DNA from: Rhodoglobus sp.
GTDB lineage: Bacteria > Actinomycetota > Actinomycetes > Actinomycetales > Microbacteriaceae
Length of the DNA stretch: 64,000 nt
Direction: 5' to 3'
NCBI GenBank assembly: GCA_025463605.1
Contig: JAODAV010000010.1
Coordinates: 62,001-126,000, forward strand
Shown piece by piece: positions 16,522 to 24,514 of this stretch (positions are counted from its first letter, which is position 1; every line of letters starts with the position of its first letter). A program made the position numbers and the translations under genes. The notes beneath the pieces are model-generated. The model saw only the letters and a list, made by a program, of their open reading frames with translations, was not told where the DNA came from and did not search any database.

Positions 16522-16572
16522 GGCACGCGTGCCCCGGCTCCCATCCCCCAGGGAGTCCGGGGCACGCGTGTC
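16522..16572 (+). terminator. Strong hairpin after the first LAFTG gene
   Basis: The arms GGCACGCGTGCCCCGG and CCGGGGCACGCGTG pair over 14 bp without mismatch. The loop contains a further CTCCC/GGGAG pairing. The hairpin starts 10 nt after the stop. No T-run follows, so termination may be Rho-assisted, or the hairpin may protect the mRNA 3' end. Confidence 0.7.
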
Positions 16573-16603
16573 CTGCCCCCTGATCTGGGGCGGATCTGTA
16601 CCT

Positions 16604-16623
16604 TGTCGGCATTTCTGCCGACA
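16604..16623. promoter_or_regulatory. Perfect palindrome in the leader of the second LAFTG gene
   Basis: TGTCGGCA-TTTC-TGCCGACA has 8-bp perfect arms. It lies between TTGTCG (16603) and TAGTGT (16627), which could serve as -35 and -10 with an 18-bp spacer. That position suits a repressor operator better than a terminator, although a small hairpin is also possible. Confidence 0.5.
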
Positions 16624-16775
16624 GGGTAGTGTGAGCGTGCGTCGAACTGGACTGAACCCGAAAATTCGTCCGGTACCCCGAAAATCGATGCGTCGAGCCT
16701 TACCCGATACCCGCGTGCACCCGAACGCCCGCGTGAACTGGTTGTGCCCGAACTCCCTCACCCAGGAGATCGACC

Positions 16776-19319
16776 TTGTTCAAGAAGTTCCTTGCCCTAT
16801 TCAGCACTTCGCTTCTCGCCGCGGCCCTTGTCGTCGGCGCCGCGAGCCCCGCACTCGCCTACGACGCCGGCAGTCCCCCAACCGGTAGCGACGCCAACAA
16901 GGCCAGCAACTGGGAGTGGGCGACAGGCGAGACCTGCGTCAAAGACGACACGTCGCGTAGTACGGCGGCGTACACCGTCGTCGCGCCCGCGGCGGGTCGT
17001 GTCTACTCCAAGATCATTCTGAAGTCGGGCAGCGACAAGGACGGCTCGGTCGACGCCAACGATGTGTTCAACTCTCCTGCAACGGGAGCGGTGATCACCA
17101 CGGTGAGCACCAAGAACATCAGCCACATCATCTTCTGTACGGTGCCTATGCCCGTGCTCAACGATGCGGCAGCCGCGATCAGCATCACTCCCGCAACTTG
17201 TGAGGCACCAGCCAAGCTCGTGCTCGGCACCGCGACCAACGCAGTCTGGGGCCCGGTCACTGGTGCGTACTCGGTCACGGCGACCGCGACATCCGGTCAC
17301 ATCTTCGCTGCCATTCCCGCTAACCCCGACATCACCGTGTCGGGTGACGGCAAGACCAAGACCTTCACGGGAACTCTTGCCGCGCAACTCACGGGCGGCT
17401 CGTGCATCACGATCCCCGAGTGCCTTCCGAAGTCGACCGTGAGCTACACCTACTCCAAGCTCACCAACAGCGGTACGATCACCGTCGTCAACCCCGACCC
17501 CACCAAGTACTCGAACGACCTCTGCGACGGATTCTGGGTGACGGCGACGAGCTGGAAGTTCCTCGCGGGTGACTCGATGTGGCCGCAGAAGCTCGACATC
17601 GTGCAGAAGCTCGCCAAGATCACCTCCGTGGGCGTATACCCCTACGAGGCCGCCGTGCTGTGTGGCCAGGGTGACATCTACGCGTCCTTCATCGCCCAGC
17701 CCGACCCGAGCCCGTACCTGCTCGGCTCGAACCAGCCCGGCACCGGCCCGACGACGCCCGGCGGCACCTTCATCGAGACGTTCCTGCACAACATGGGCTT
17801 CGCGACGAGCACGCCCGGTGAAACCTGGACCGTCGACGACCCCGGCTGCAACGAGGTGCCCGTCGTCGAGCCCACTGTCACGACGATCGAGAAGTGCGGC
17901 GTCTACGGCTCCATCACCGCGACCGACACTGCCCTCATCGACTACACGATCACGCCGAACGAGGGCCAGGGCCTCGTGAACATGCAGGGCTCGTACACGG
18001 TCACGGCCGTCGCGATCAGCCCGGCCGTTCTCGATGCGACCTACCCGGTCGGAGGCTGGACGTACGACCTCAACGACTACGAGGACTGCTACAAGCCCAC
18101 GGTGACCGTTGACGTGGGCGGCTGCTACCCGGCAGACGGCTCGTCTTTCAAGACCCTGTCCTTCCTGTTCGACAACACGGGCTCGACCGTCGACGTGACC
18201 TTCACGGTTCCCGGCGCGACCGACCTGCTGTCGCCGCTCGACCCGAAGCCGTCGATAAGCGTCGTCGTTCCGGCCGGCGGCACCGCGACGGTGCAGGCGA
18301 ACCCGGTATCGAAGCTGGGCGCGAACTATGACGTGTTCGCCAACGGCAGCCTGCTCAAGAACATCGCGGTCGATTCCTTCGTCGGATGCCTCGACAGCAA
18401 GCCCGGCGACCCGAAGGCCACCCCGGCCGGCTGTGTCGCGGGCGACCAGACCCCCGGCAACATCTGGGTCGACCTCATCCCCGGGCTCGTGTACACGATC
18501 ACCGGCACCAACCCCGGCAACACCACGCTCATCACCCCGGTGACGACCGCCGACAACGCCGTGCCCGCAGGCACGTACGAGGTGACAGTCGTGGCCGAGC
18601 CCGGCCACATCCTCGGCGGCGACACGGTCTGGCCATACGAGATCACCGTCGACCCGCCGGTTGACTGCGCGAAGCCGTTTGCCAAGGCTGCACTCGGCAC
18701 CGTTCCCGCGACATGCGTGTTCGATGGCAGCATCGACAACACCCAGATCGTGCTCGAGCACGCCACCTGGAATGCCACGTTGCCCACCGCGCCCGGAAGC
18801 TACACGGTGACGGCGACCGCTGAGGCCGGCTACACCTTCGACGGAACCGCCACCACGAAGTCGATCCCGGTGACGATCGAGGCCGCGGCCGATGTCGAGG
18901 ACTGCCAGCCCACGCTCGGCCTCGTATTGCCGAAGGTCACGTCGACGCCCTTCAGCTGCACGGCGAACGGGTCGTACACGCTGGCCGCGGAGACGGGCTT
19001 CGACCCAAGCCACCTCAAGTGGACCGTCAATGGTGTGCCGGACGTCACCTCGGGCACCTACGCCGTGACCTCGTCACAGGTCGTGACGATCGTCGCAGTG
19101 GCGGTCGCCCCGAACGGCCTCGAGCCGAGTTGGGCGCAGCCCGCGCCGCTCACCTTCACGAAGCCGACCGCGGTGGACTGTGGTGAGCTGCCGACCCTCG
19201 CCTTCACCGGTGGGGCGATCTCGCTCGGCGTGCAGTCGCTCGTGGGCGGCATCCTGTTCGTGCTGATCGGTGGAGTGCTCATTCTCCGCCGCAGGTTCCA
19301 GGAAGGCTCCGCGGAGTAA
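16776..19319 (+). CDS. LAFTG-anchored multi-module surface protein 2
   Basis: An 847-aa exported protein. The start is TTG 16776, directly after AGGAG (16764-16768) with ideal spacing; no nearby ATG gives the signal peptide (MFKKFLALFSTSLLAAAL...ALA). It shares with protein 1 the Cys-rich N-terminal KNISHIIFC module, an ATC...LVLGTATNAVWG module, and a C-terminal module ending LPTLAFTGG, a helix and RRR. The middle has repeated beta modules with paired cysteines (residues about 200-640), including TIVV/TVTA Ig-like strands. The two genes are tandem duplicates that diverged and gained modules. It is probably attached to the wall by a class E sortase; ligand unknown. Confidence 0.8.
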   Translation: MFKKFLALFSTSLLAAALVVGAASPALAYDAGSPPTGSDANKASNWEWATGETCVKDDTSRSTAAYTVVAPAAGRVYSKIILKSGSDKDGSVDANDVFNSPATGAVITTVSTKNISHIIFCTVPMPVLNDAAAAISITPATCEAPAKLVLGTATNAVWGPVTGAYSVTATATSGHIFAAIPANPDITVSGDGKTKTFTGTLAAQLTGGSCITIPECLPKSTVSYTYSKLTNSGTITVVNPDPTKYSNDLCDGFWVTATSWKFLAGDSMWPQKLDIVQKLAKITSVGVYPYEAAVLCGQGDIYASFIAQPDPSPYLLGSNQPGTGPTTPGGTFIETFLHNMGFATSTPGETWTVDDPGCNEVPVVEPTVTTIEKCGVYGSITATDTALIDYTITPNEGQGLVNMQGSYTVTAVAISPAVLDATYPVGGWTYDLNDYEDCYKPTVTVDVGGCYPADGSSFKTLSFLFDNTGSTVDVTFTVPGATDLLSPLDPKPSISVVVPAGGTATVQANPVSKLGANYDVFANGSLLKNIAVDSFVGCLDSKPGDPKATPAGCVAGDQTPGNIWVDLIPGLVYTITGTNPGNTTLITPVTTADNAVPAGTYEVTVVAEPGHILGGDTVWPYEITVDPPVDCAKPFAKAALGTVPATCVFDGSIDNTQIVLEHATWNATLPTAPGSYTVTATAEAGYTFDGTATTKSIPVTIEAAADVEDCQPTLGLVLPKVTSTPFSCTANGSYTLAAETGFDPSHLKWTVNGVPDVTSGTYAVTSSQVVTIVAVAVAPNGLEPSWAQPAPLTFTKPTAVDCGELPTLAFTGGAISLGVQSLVGGILFVLIGGVLILRRRFQEGSAE

Positions 19320-19329
19320 ACACATCGTG

Positions 19330-19375
19330 ACGCCCCGGGCATCCCTTGATTAGGGTGCCCGGGGCGTTGTGTTTT
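19330..19375 (+). terminator. Rho-independent terminator
   Basis: A long GC stem (CGCCCCGGGCA pairing with TGCCCGGGGCG, then CCCT with AGGG around a small bulge) and a 5-nt loop are followed by TTGTGTTTT. It ends the surface-protein transcription unit 10 nt after the stop of the second gene. Confidence 0.88.
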
Positions 19376-19407
19376 CCGCTCGGTCATCCCCTACGCTCGG
19401 AGCCACC

Positions 19408-20649
19408 ATGACGATGACGTCCCTCCCGCCCGCGCGTGCGGCATTCATCTCTCTCTACGCGATCGGCTACGTGGGCTCGTACATCGCCCTCATCACGCCC
19501 GTCGCTGCGACGCTCGCCTTCAAGGTGGGCGAACTCGACCCCGAGGGCAAGGAGACGAGCCTGGGTCTCATCGCCGCGATCGGCGCACTCGTGGCGATCG
19601 TGTCGAACGCGCTCACGGGGGCCCTCAGCGACCGTACCCGTTCCGGCCTCGGTCGTCGTCGCCCGTGGATCATCGCAGGCGCGCTCGGCGGCGTAGTCGC
19701 CTTGAGTATCGTCGGCTTCGCGCCCAATCTCGTCGTCGTCACCATCGGCTGGATCCTCTCGCAGCTCACCTTGAACATGGTGCTCGCGGCATTACAGGCT
19801 CTCCTTCCCGACCAGGTGCCCCTCGAGCAGCGGGGTCGCGTGAGCGCCGTTCTGGGCATTTCGCAGCAGGTCTCGCCGCTGCTCGGCATCGGGCTCGCCT
19901 ACGGTGTGCAGGCGGCCGGAGGAGGCATCGGCCTCATGTTCCTCATTCCGGGGATCGTCGGCGCGTTGCTCCTGCTTCTGCTCGCGTGGAAGGTCAAGGA
20001 TGTGCCGCACGAGACGCTCGGCGCATTCTCGCTCGGGGAGTTCATCCGCTCGTTCGCCGTCGAGAGGGGTAAGCGCTACGACTACGGCTGGACCTGGTTC
20101 GGCCGTTTCTTCGTGATTCTCGGCTTCGCCGTCTACACGACGTACCAGCCCTACTTCATCGCCGATCGGCTCGGCGTGCCCGAAGACGGCGTGCTGCTGC
20201 AGCAACTCATCGCGCTCATCATCTTCGCGGTCGTGCTCACGGCAAGCGCCGTCGTCTGCGGTCGGCTCTCCGACCGCACGCAGCGCCGCAAGCCGTTCGT
20301 CTTCGGCGCCGCCGCGGTCGTCGGAGTCGGATTGACGATGCTTGCGCTCACGACAACGCTCCCGGTGTTCTACGTCGCGGCCGCCGTGATGGGTGTCGGG
20401 ATCGGCGCGTACTTCGCCGTCGACCTCGCCCTCATCACCGACGTGCTGCCCGACAAAGAGCACAAAGCCGCGAAAGACATGGGCATCTTCAATATCGCCA
20501 ACTCCCTGCCGCAATCGGTCGCGCCCGCGATCGCCCCGATCTTTCTTCTCATCGGCGGTGGGGGCAACTACACCGCGCTGTTCATTGCGGGCGGAGTGTT
20601 TGCGCTCATCGGTGCGCTGCTCATCGCCCCCATCCGCGCCGTAAAGTAG
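19408..20649 (+). CDS. Major facilitator superfamily sugar transporter
   Basis: A 413-aa protein with about 12 helices, starting at ATG 19408 (GGAG 6 nt upstream). SDRTRSGLGRRRPWI in the loop after helix 2 is the signature of GPH/SUT-like MFS sugar carriers (Asp-Arg-x6-GRRRPwi), and LSDRTQRRKPFVFGA in the second half is its repeat. The next gene, 4 bp downstream, is a GH3 beta-glucosidase, so uptake of beta-glucosides or cellobiose-like disaccharides followed by intracellular hydrolysis is the simplest reading. Confidence 0.83.
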   Translation: MTMTSLPPARAAFISLYAIGYVGSYIALITPVAATLAFKVGELDPEGKETSLGLIAAIGALVAIVSNALTGALSDRTRSGLGRRRPWIIAGALGGVVALSIVGFAPNLVVVTIGWILSQLTLNMVLAALQALLPDQVPLEQRGRVSAVLGISQQVSPLLGIGLAYGVQAAGGGIGLMFLIPGIVGALLLLLLAWKVKDVPHETLGAFSLGEFIRSFAVERGKRYDYGWTWFGRFFVILGFAVYTTYQPYFIADRLGVPEDGVLLQQLIALIIFAVVLTASAVVCGRLSDRTQRRKPFVFGAAAVVGVGLTMLALTTTLPVFYVAAAVMGVGIGAYFAVDLALITDVLPDKEHKAAKDMGIFNIANSLPQSVAPAIAPIFLLIGGGGNYTALFIAGGVFALIGALLIAPIRAVK

Positions 20650-20653
20650 CCGG

Positions 20654-20679
20654 ATGACCGTTCGAGAGCCTCAGGGCCC
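20654..20679 (+). repeat. 26-bp start-codon repeat, copy 1
   Basis: The block begins with the ATG of the glucosidase gene (ATGACCGTTCGAGAG...) and runs 26 bp. It is identical to 30449-30474 at the start of hemC. Identity begins exactly at the A of ATG and stops after GGGCCC. Confidence 0.85.
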
Positions 20680-22912
20680 GGCAGTCCTGACGCTCGAGGA
20701 GAAGGCGGCGCTCGTCGTCGGGGCGGGCTTCTGGCAGACTGCGGCGATCGGGCGGGCGGGCATCCGATCGATCACCGTCACAGACGGACCGCACGGTCTG
20801 CGCAAGCCGCGGGACGGCGGTGACGCGATCGGCATCGGCGACAGCGTGCCGGCGACCTGCTTCCCGCCGGCCGCGGGCCTCGCATCGAGCTGGAACCCGA
20901 CCCTCCTGCAGCGCGTTGGCGCAGCGATCGGCGATGAGGCGCGCGCGCAGAATGTGGCGGTGGTGCTGGGACCCGGCGTCAACATCAAACGTTCGCCGCT
21001 GTGCGGCCGCAACTTCGAGTACTTCTCGGAGGATCCGCTGCTGAGTGGCGAACTCGGCGCGGCCTGGGTGCAGGGGCTCCAGTCGCGCGGTGTGGGGGCG
21101 TCGCTCAAGCACTTCGCCGCCAACAACCAGGAGACCAACCGGATGACGGTGAGCGCCGAGGTGGACGAGCGCACTCTCCGCGAGATCTACTTTCCCGCCT
21201 TCGAGAGAGTGGTCACCACACAGGAGCCGTGGACGGTCATGTGCTCGTACAACCGCGTGAACGGCGTGCCCGCCTCGGAGAACCACTGGCTGCTCACCAA
21301 GGTGCTGCGCGAGGACTGGGGCTTCGAGGGTCTCGTGGTCTCCGACTGGGGTGCCGTCGACCGCAGGGTGCCGGCGCTGGAGGCAGGCCTCGACCTCGAG
21401 ATGCCGGGGCCGCAGCGCGACAGCACCGAGGCGATCGTGGCGGCGGTGCATTCGGGTGAACTCGACGAGGAGGTGCTCGACGCCGCTGTCGCGCGCGTGC
21501 TCGCGCTCGTGGAGAAAGCGGCTCGACCACAACCGGCATCGGCACCGGGCTCGCCCGGTCACCACACCTCCACCGCGCACGCCCTCGCCCGCGAGGCGGC
21601 GACCGAGTCGATCGTGCTGCTTCGCAACGAGGGATCGCTGCTGCCTCTGCGCACGGCGCAGGCCGTCGGAGTCATCGGTGAGTTCGCGCGCACCCCCCGC
21701 TTCCAGGGCGCTGGCAGCTCGCAAGTGAACCCCACCCGCGTCGACACCGCGCTCGAGGCAATCTCGGCGGTCGCCCCCGTCGAGTTCGCTCCGGGATACG
21801 CGTTCGGCCGGGGTGTCGACCCCGCACCACTCATCGCGGAGGCGGTCGCCGTCGCACAGCGGTCGGATACCGTACTGCTCTTCGTCGGACTGCCGGAGGG
21901 GGACGAGTCGGAGGGCTACGACCGCGAACACCTCACCCTTCCACTTGTTCACGCGCAGCTCATCGCGGCGGTCGCGGCCGCGAACCCGCGCACGGTCGTC
22001 ATCCTGAGCAACGGCGGCGTGGTGTCCCTCGAACCGTGGCACGATTCGGTGCCTGTGATCGTCGAGAGCTGGTTGCTCGGCCAGGCCGGTGGCTCCGCGC
22101 TCGCGGCCCTGCTGTTCGGCAGCGCCTCGCCCTCGGGTCGCCTCGCCGAGAGCATCCCCTTGCGCCTGCAGGACACGCCCTCCTTTCTCAATTTCCCGGG
22201 CGAGAACGATGTCGTTCGGTACGGCGAGGGCATCTTCGTCGGCTACCGCTACTACGAGACGGCCGAGGTAGCCGTGCGCTATCCGTTCGGGCACGGCCTC
22301 AGCTACACGACTTTCGAGTATTCGGCGTTCGAGGTGGCGCGCGACGGATCGCGAGCCGCCGTGACGGTCACCAATACCGGTGCACGTGCCGGAGCGGACG
22401 TTCCGCAGCTCTACATCTCGGCGCCACGGGACCGCCTCGTGGTGCCGCGCCGCGAGCTCAAGGGCTTCGACAAGGTCGTGCTCGAAGCGGGAGAGTCGAG
22501 GCGGGTCGAGTTCGCTCTCGACCGCCGCGCGTACAGCCACTGGGATGTGCGCGCATCCCGCTGGGTCGTCGCCGGCGGCGACTACGTCGTGGAACTCGGC
22601 CGCTCCGCCCACGACATCGTGACGAGTGCGACCGTTCGGCTGGCGCCACCGCGACCCGGCATGCTCACCCTCGACTCTCGCGTCGATGAGTTTCTCAGGC
22701 ATCCGGTGACGGGGCCCATCCTCGCTCGGGCGGCGGGTGGCGAGGGAACGGCGAACGTGCTTGAACTCGTCGCGTCGATGCCGATGCGCAGGCTCATGCG
22801 ATTTCCCGGCGTCGGTGAGTCCTTCAGCCGGATCGGCACCCTCATCGCGGTCGCCAACAACCCGGTCGTGCGCGGCATCGCGTCGTGGTGGGCTCGCGTG
22901 CGTGGGCGCTAG
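20654..22912 (+). CDS. Glycoside hydrolase family 3 beta-glucosidase
   Basis: A 752-aa cytoplasmic enzyme (no signal peptide). The GH3 N-terminal barrel carries VTDGPHGLRK, LKHFAANNQETNR and the nucleophile motif GLVVSDWGAVDRR (Asp of SDW). The second GH3 domain follows with SESIVLLRN-type sequence (TESIVLLRNEG), and a fibronectin-III-like domain lies near residues 575-650. About 80 extra C-terminal residues are unassigned. It is probably cotranscribed with the MFS gene. The first nine residues, MTVREPQGP, are identical to those of HemC in this window and come from a repeated DNA block, so they are unlikely to be functional. Confidence 0.9.
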   Translation: MTVREPQGPAVLTLEEKAALVVGAGFWQTAAIGRAGIRSITVTDGPHGLRKPRDGGDAIGIGDSVPATCFPPAAGLASSWNPTLLQRVGAAIGDEARAQNVAVVLGPGVNIKRSPLCGRNFEYFSEDPLLSGELGAAWVQGLQSRGVGASLKHFAANNQETNRMTVSAEVDERTLREIYFPAFERVVTTQEPWTVMCSYNRVNGVPASENHWLLTKVLREDWGFEGLVVSDWGAVDRRVPALEAGLDLEMPGPQRDSTEAIVAAVHSGELDEEVLDAAVARVLALVEKAARPQPASAPGSPGHHTSTAHALAREAATESIVLLRNEGSLLPLRTAQAVGVIGEFARTPRFQGAGSSQVNPTRVDTALEAISAVAPVEFAPGYAFGRGVDPAPLIAEAVAVAQRSDTVLLFVGLPEGDESEGYDREHLTLPLVHAQLIAAVAAANPRTVVILSNGGVVSLEPWHDSVPVIVESWLLGQAGGSALAALLFGSASPSGRLAESIPLRLQDTPSFLNFPGENDVVRYGEGIFVGYRYYETAEVAVRYPFGHGLSYTTFEYSAFEVARDGSRAAVTVTNTGARAGADVPQLYISAPRDRLVVPRRELKGFDKVVLEAGESRRVEFALDRRAYSHWDVRASRWVVAGGDYVVELGRSAHDIVTSATVRLAPPRPGMLTLDSRVDEFLRHPVTGPILARAAGGEGTANVLELVASMPMRRLMRFPGVGESFSRIGTLIAVANNPVVRGIASWWARVRGR

Positions 22913-23928
22913 TAGGCGTCCTCGGCTTCGTACGGGAACCACGTGTCCGCCCCGTAGCGCTGCAGGTAGCGGGGGTACAGGTCGTCGAATGACTTGCCGG
23001 ATGCCTCTGCTCGAGCCACGGCATCCATGAGCCATTCGATGGTCGGCACGATGGCGTCGGCGTAACCCGCTAGAGGCTCGTATCCGAGTTCGGCCCGCGC
23101 GAGCTCCATGGACTGCACGAAGTCAGTGGGCACTCCCCACGGGCTCGAACCGAGGCCCTCGCGTTCGCCCGGCATGCCGATGATCTCGGCCTCGTGCCCG
23201 AGAATGCGGAACACGGTCTCGCCGATCTCCCGCGTCGAAGGCGTCACCGGGTCGGCGGCGTTGAGTGCGCGCCTGCCGGGCTGCTCGCCGCACAGCCGCA
23301 CGAGTTGGGCGATGTTCACCGTGGCGCTCGTTCCGAATCGGCTCGAGGCGTTCCACGACAGTACGACGCGCTCGCGAGCGTCGAGCACGCGTTTGACGAA
23401 GAACCATTCGCGAACGAACTCACTGTGCGGCCCGTGGATGGCCCCCGGCCGCAGGATGCTCACCGGAAGTTCGGCAGTGCCGAGCAGCAGGCGCTCGAGG
23501 GCCGCCTTGAGCGGGGAGTAGGTCTGCTCGCCGTTGTCGACCGTGGGCTGGTCTTCGGTCACGGGCTCGGGGAAGACGGGGAAGTCGTCGGCGCCGGTCG
23601 CGATGTCGAGGTACGTGCCGTTGTCACCGAGATAGACGGATGCCGTCGAGACCACCACGAGCGACCCCACCCGCCCCGCCAGTCGGGCAAGTTGCTCGCC
23701 GTGGGCGGGTGTGAATGCGACGGTATCGAGCACGAGGTCTTTGCCGGCGCTCTCGGCGACGAGCCGGTCAGTGTCCTCCCGGTCGAGCGTCACGCCGTGC
23801 GCGCCCTCGGGAACTGAGCGCTCGGTGCGGGACGCGACGGTGACATCCCAGCCGTGAGCAAGAAGGTTCTCCGCGCTCGCCCAGCCGATCTGCCCTGTAC
23901 CGCCGATAAGGAGAGCCGTCTTCGCCAT
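22909..23928 (-). CDS. NAD-dependent epimerase/reductase (extended SDR)
   Basis: A 339-aa Rossmann protein with LLIGGTGQIGWA (GxxGxxG) at the N-terminus, LVVVSTASVYLGD near residue 90 and a Tyr-x3-Lys pair in TYSPLKAALE. It resembles NAD-dependent epimerases related to UDP-glucose 4-epimerase; the substrate is unknown. It is convergent with the GH3 gene (4-bp stop overlap). A likely -10 TAAGTT lies 7 nt before the ATG. Confidence 0.8.
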   Translation of the reverse strand: MAKTALLIGGTGQIGWASAENLLAHGWDVTVASRTERSVPEGAHGVTLDREDTDRLVAESAGKDLVLDTVAFTPAHGEQLARLAGRVGSLVVVSTASVYLGDNGTYLDIATGADDFPVFPEPVTEDQPTVDNGEQTYSPLKAALERLLLGTAELPVSILRPGAIHGPHSEFVREWFFVKRVLDARERVVLSWNASSRFGTSATVNIAQLVRLCGEQPGRRALNAADPVTPSTREIGETVFRILGHEAEIIGMPGEREGLGSSPWGVPTDFVQSMELARAELGYEPLAGYADAIVPTIEWLMDAVARAEASGKSFDDLYPRYLQRYGADTWFPYEAEDAY

Positions 23929-23935
23929 GCGGTCG

Positions 23936-23941
23936 AACTTA
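23936..23941 (-). promoter_or_regulatory. Likely -10 box of the SDR gene at 22909-23928
   Basis: TAAGTT on the minus strand, 7 nt before ATG 23928. Confidence 0.45.
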
Positions 23942-23953
23942 CCCGGCTCGGCG

Positions 23954-24514
23954 CTACCGCGCCCTCCACTCGCGATCGAGGATGCCGTACATGCCCGTGT
24001 CGGCCCACGCGCCCTTGAACATCATGTGCTCCACGAAGTGGGCCTCGTGGCGCATCCCCAGGCGCAGGCAGAGGGCCACCGACGCGTCGTTGCGAGGATC
24101 GAGTTCGGCGTAGACGCGGTGCAGCCCGAGCGGGCCGAACGCCAGGTCGAGCATCGCGCTCGCCGCCTCCGCCGCGTACCCCTTGCCCTGGTAGGCGCGA
24201 GTGAACGCCCAGCCGATCTCGCCGGTCTCATCGTCGAGGCTCGCGAGCTTGAAGTAGATCGAGCCGATGATCCCGTGACCTGCCAGCTCGACCCCCGGCT
24301 GGATCCAGTCATCCCTGTCGGCCAGGGTCGACTGGGCAGCCATCTCGGCCACCTTCTCGGCGACGACCTCCCGGTCGCGGGGCTCGTACAGCTGGTATCG
24401 CACCACCTCGGGATCGGACATCCAGGCGTGCACGGCATCCGTGTCGTCGTGCGTCATGAGTCGCAGCGTGAGTCGCTCAGTGGCAATCGGTTCGCTGAAC
24501 TCGAAGGGGTTCAC
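23954..24514 (-). CDS. GNAT-family N-acetyltransferase (RimJ/RimL-like)
   Basis: A 186-aa protein starting at GTG 24514, whose bases overlap the hemA stop (GTGA). The N-terminus IATERLTLRLMTHDD is the usual RimJ-like opening. The acetyl-CoA loop is AYQGKGYAAEAASAML (Q/RxxGxG/A), and the segment HRVYAELDPRNDASVALCLRLGM matches the late beta5-alpha5 part of the fold. The substrate may be a ribosomal-protein or antibiotic amine and cannot be told from sequence. The overlap suggests translation is coupled to hemA. Confidence 0.85.
   Translation of the reverse strand: MNPFEFSEPIATERLTLRLMTHDDTDAVHAWMSDPEVVRYQLYEPRDREVVAEKVAEMAAQSTLADRDDWIQPGVELAGHGIIGSIYFKLASLDDETGEIGWAFTRAYQGKGYAAEAASAMLDLAFGPLGLHRVYAELDPRNDASVALCLRLGMRHEAHFVEHMMFKGAWADTGMYGILDREWRAR

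Noticed and set aside
16797-19013. 738-codon frame antisense to the second LAFTG protein
   Set aside because: Arg/Gly-rich without domains. The sense protein has signal peptide, repeated modules and sorting signal.
20621-23035. 804-codon antisense frame across the GH3 gene
   Set aside because: Spans two convergent genes and has no recognisable motif; typical GC shadow.
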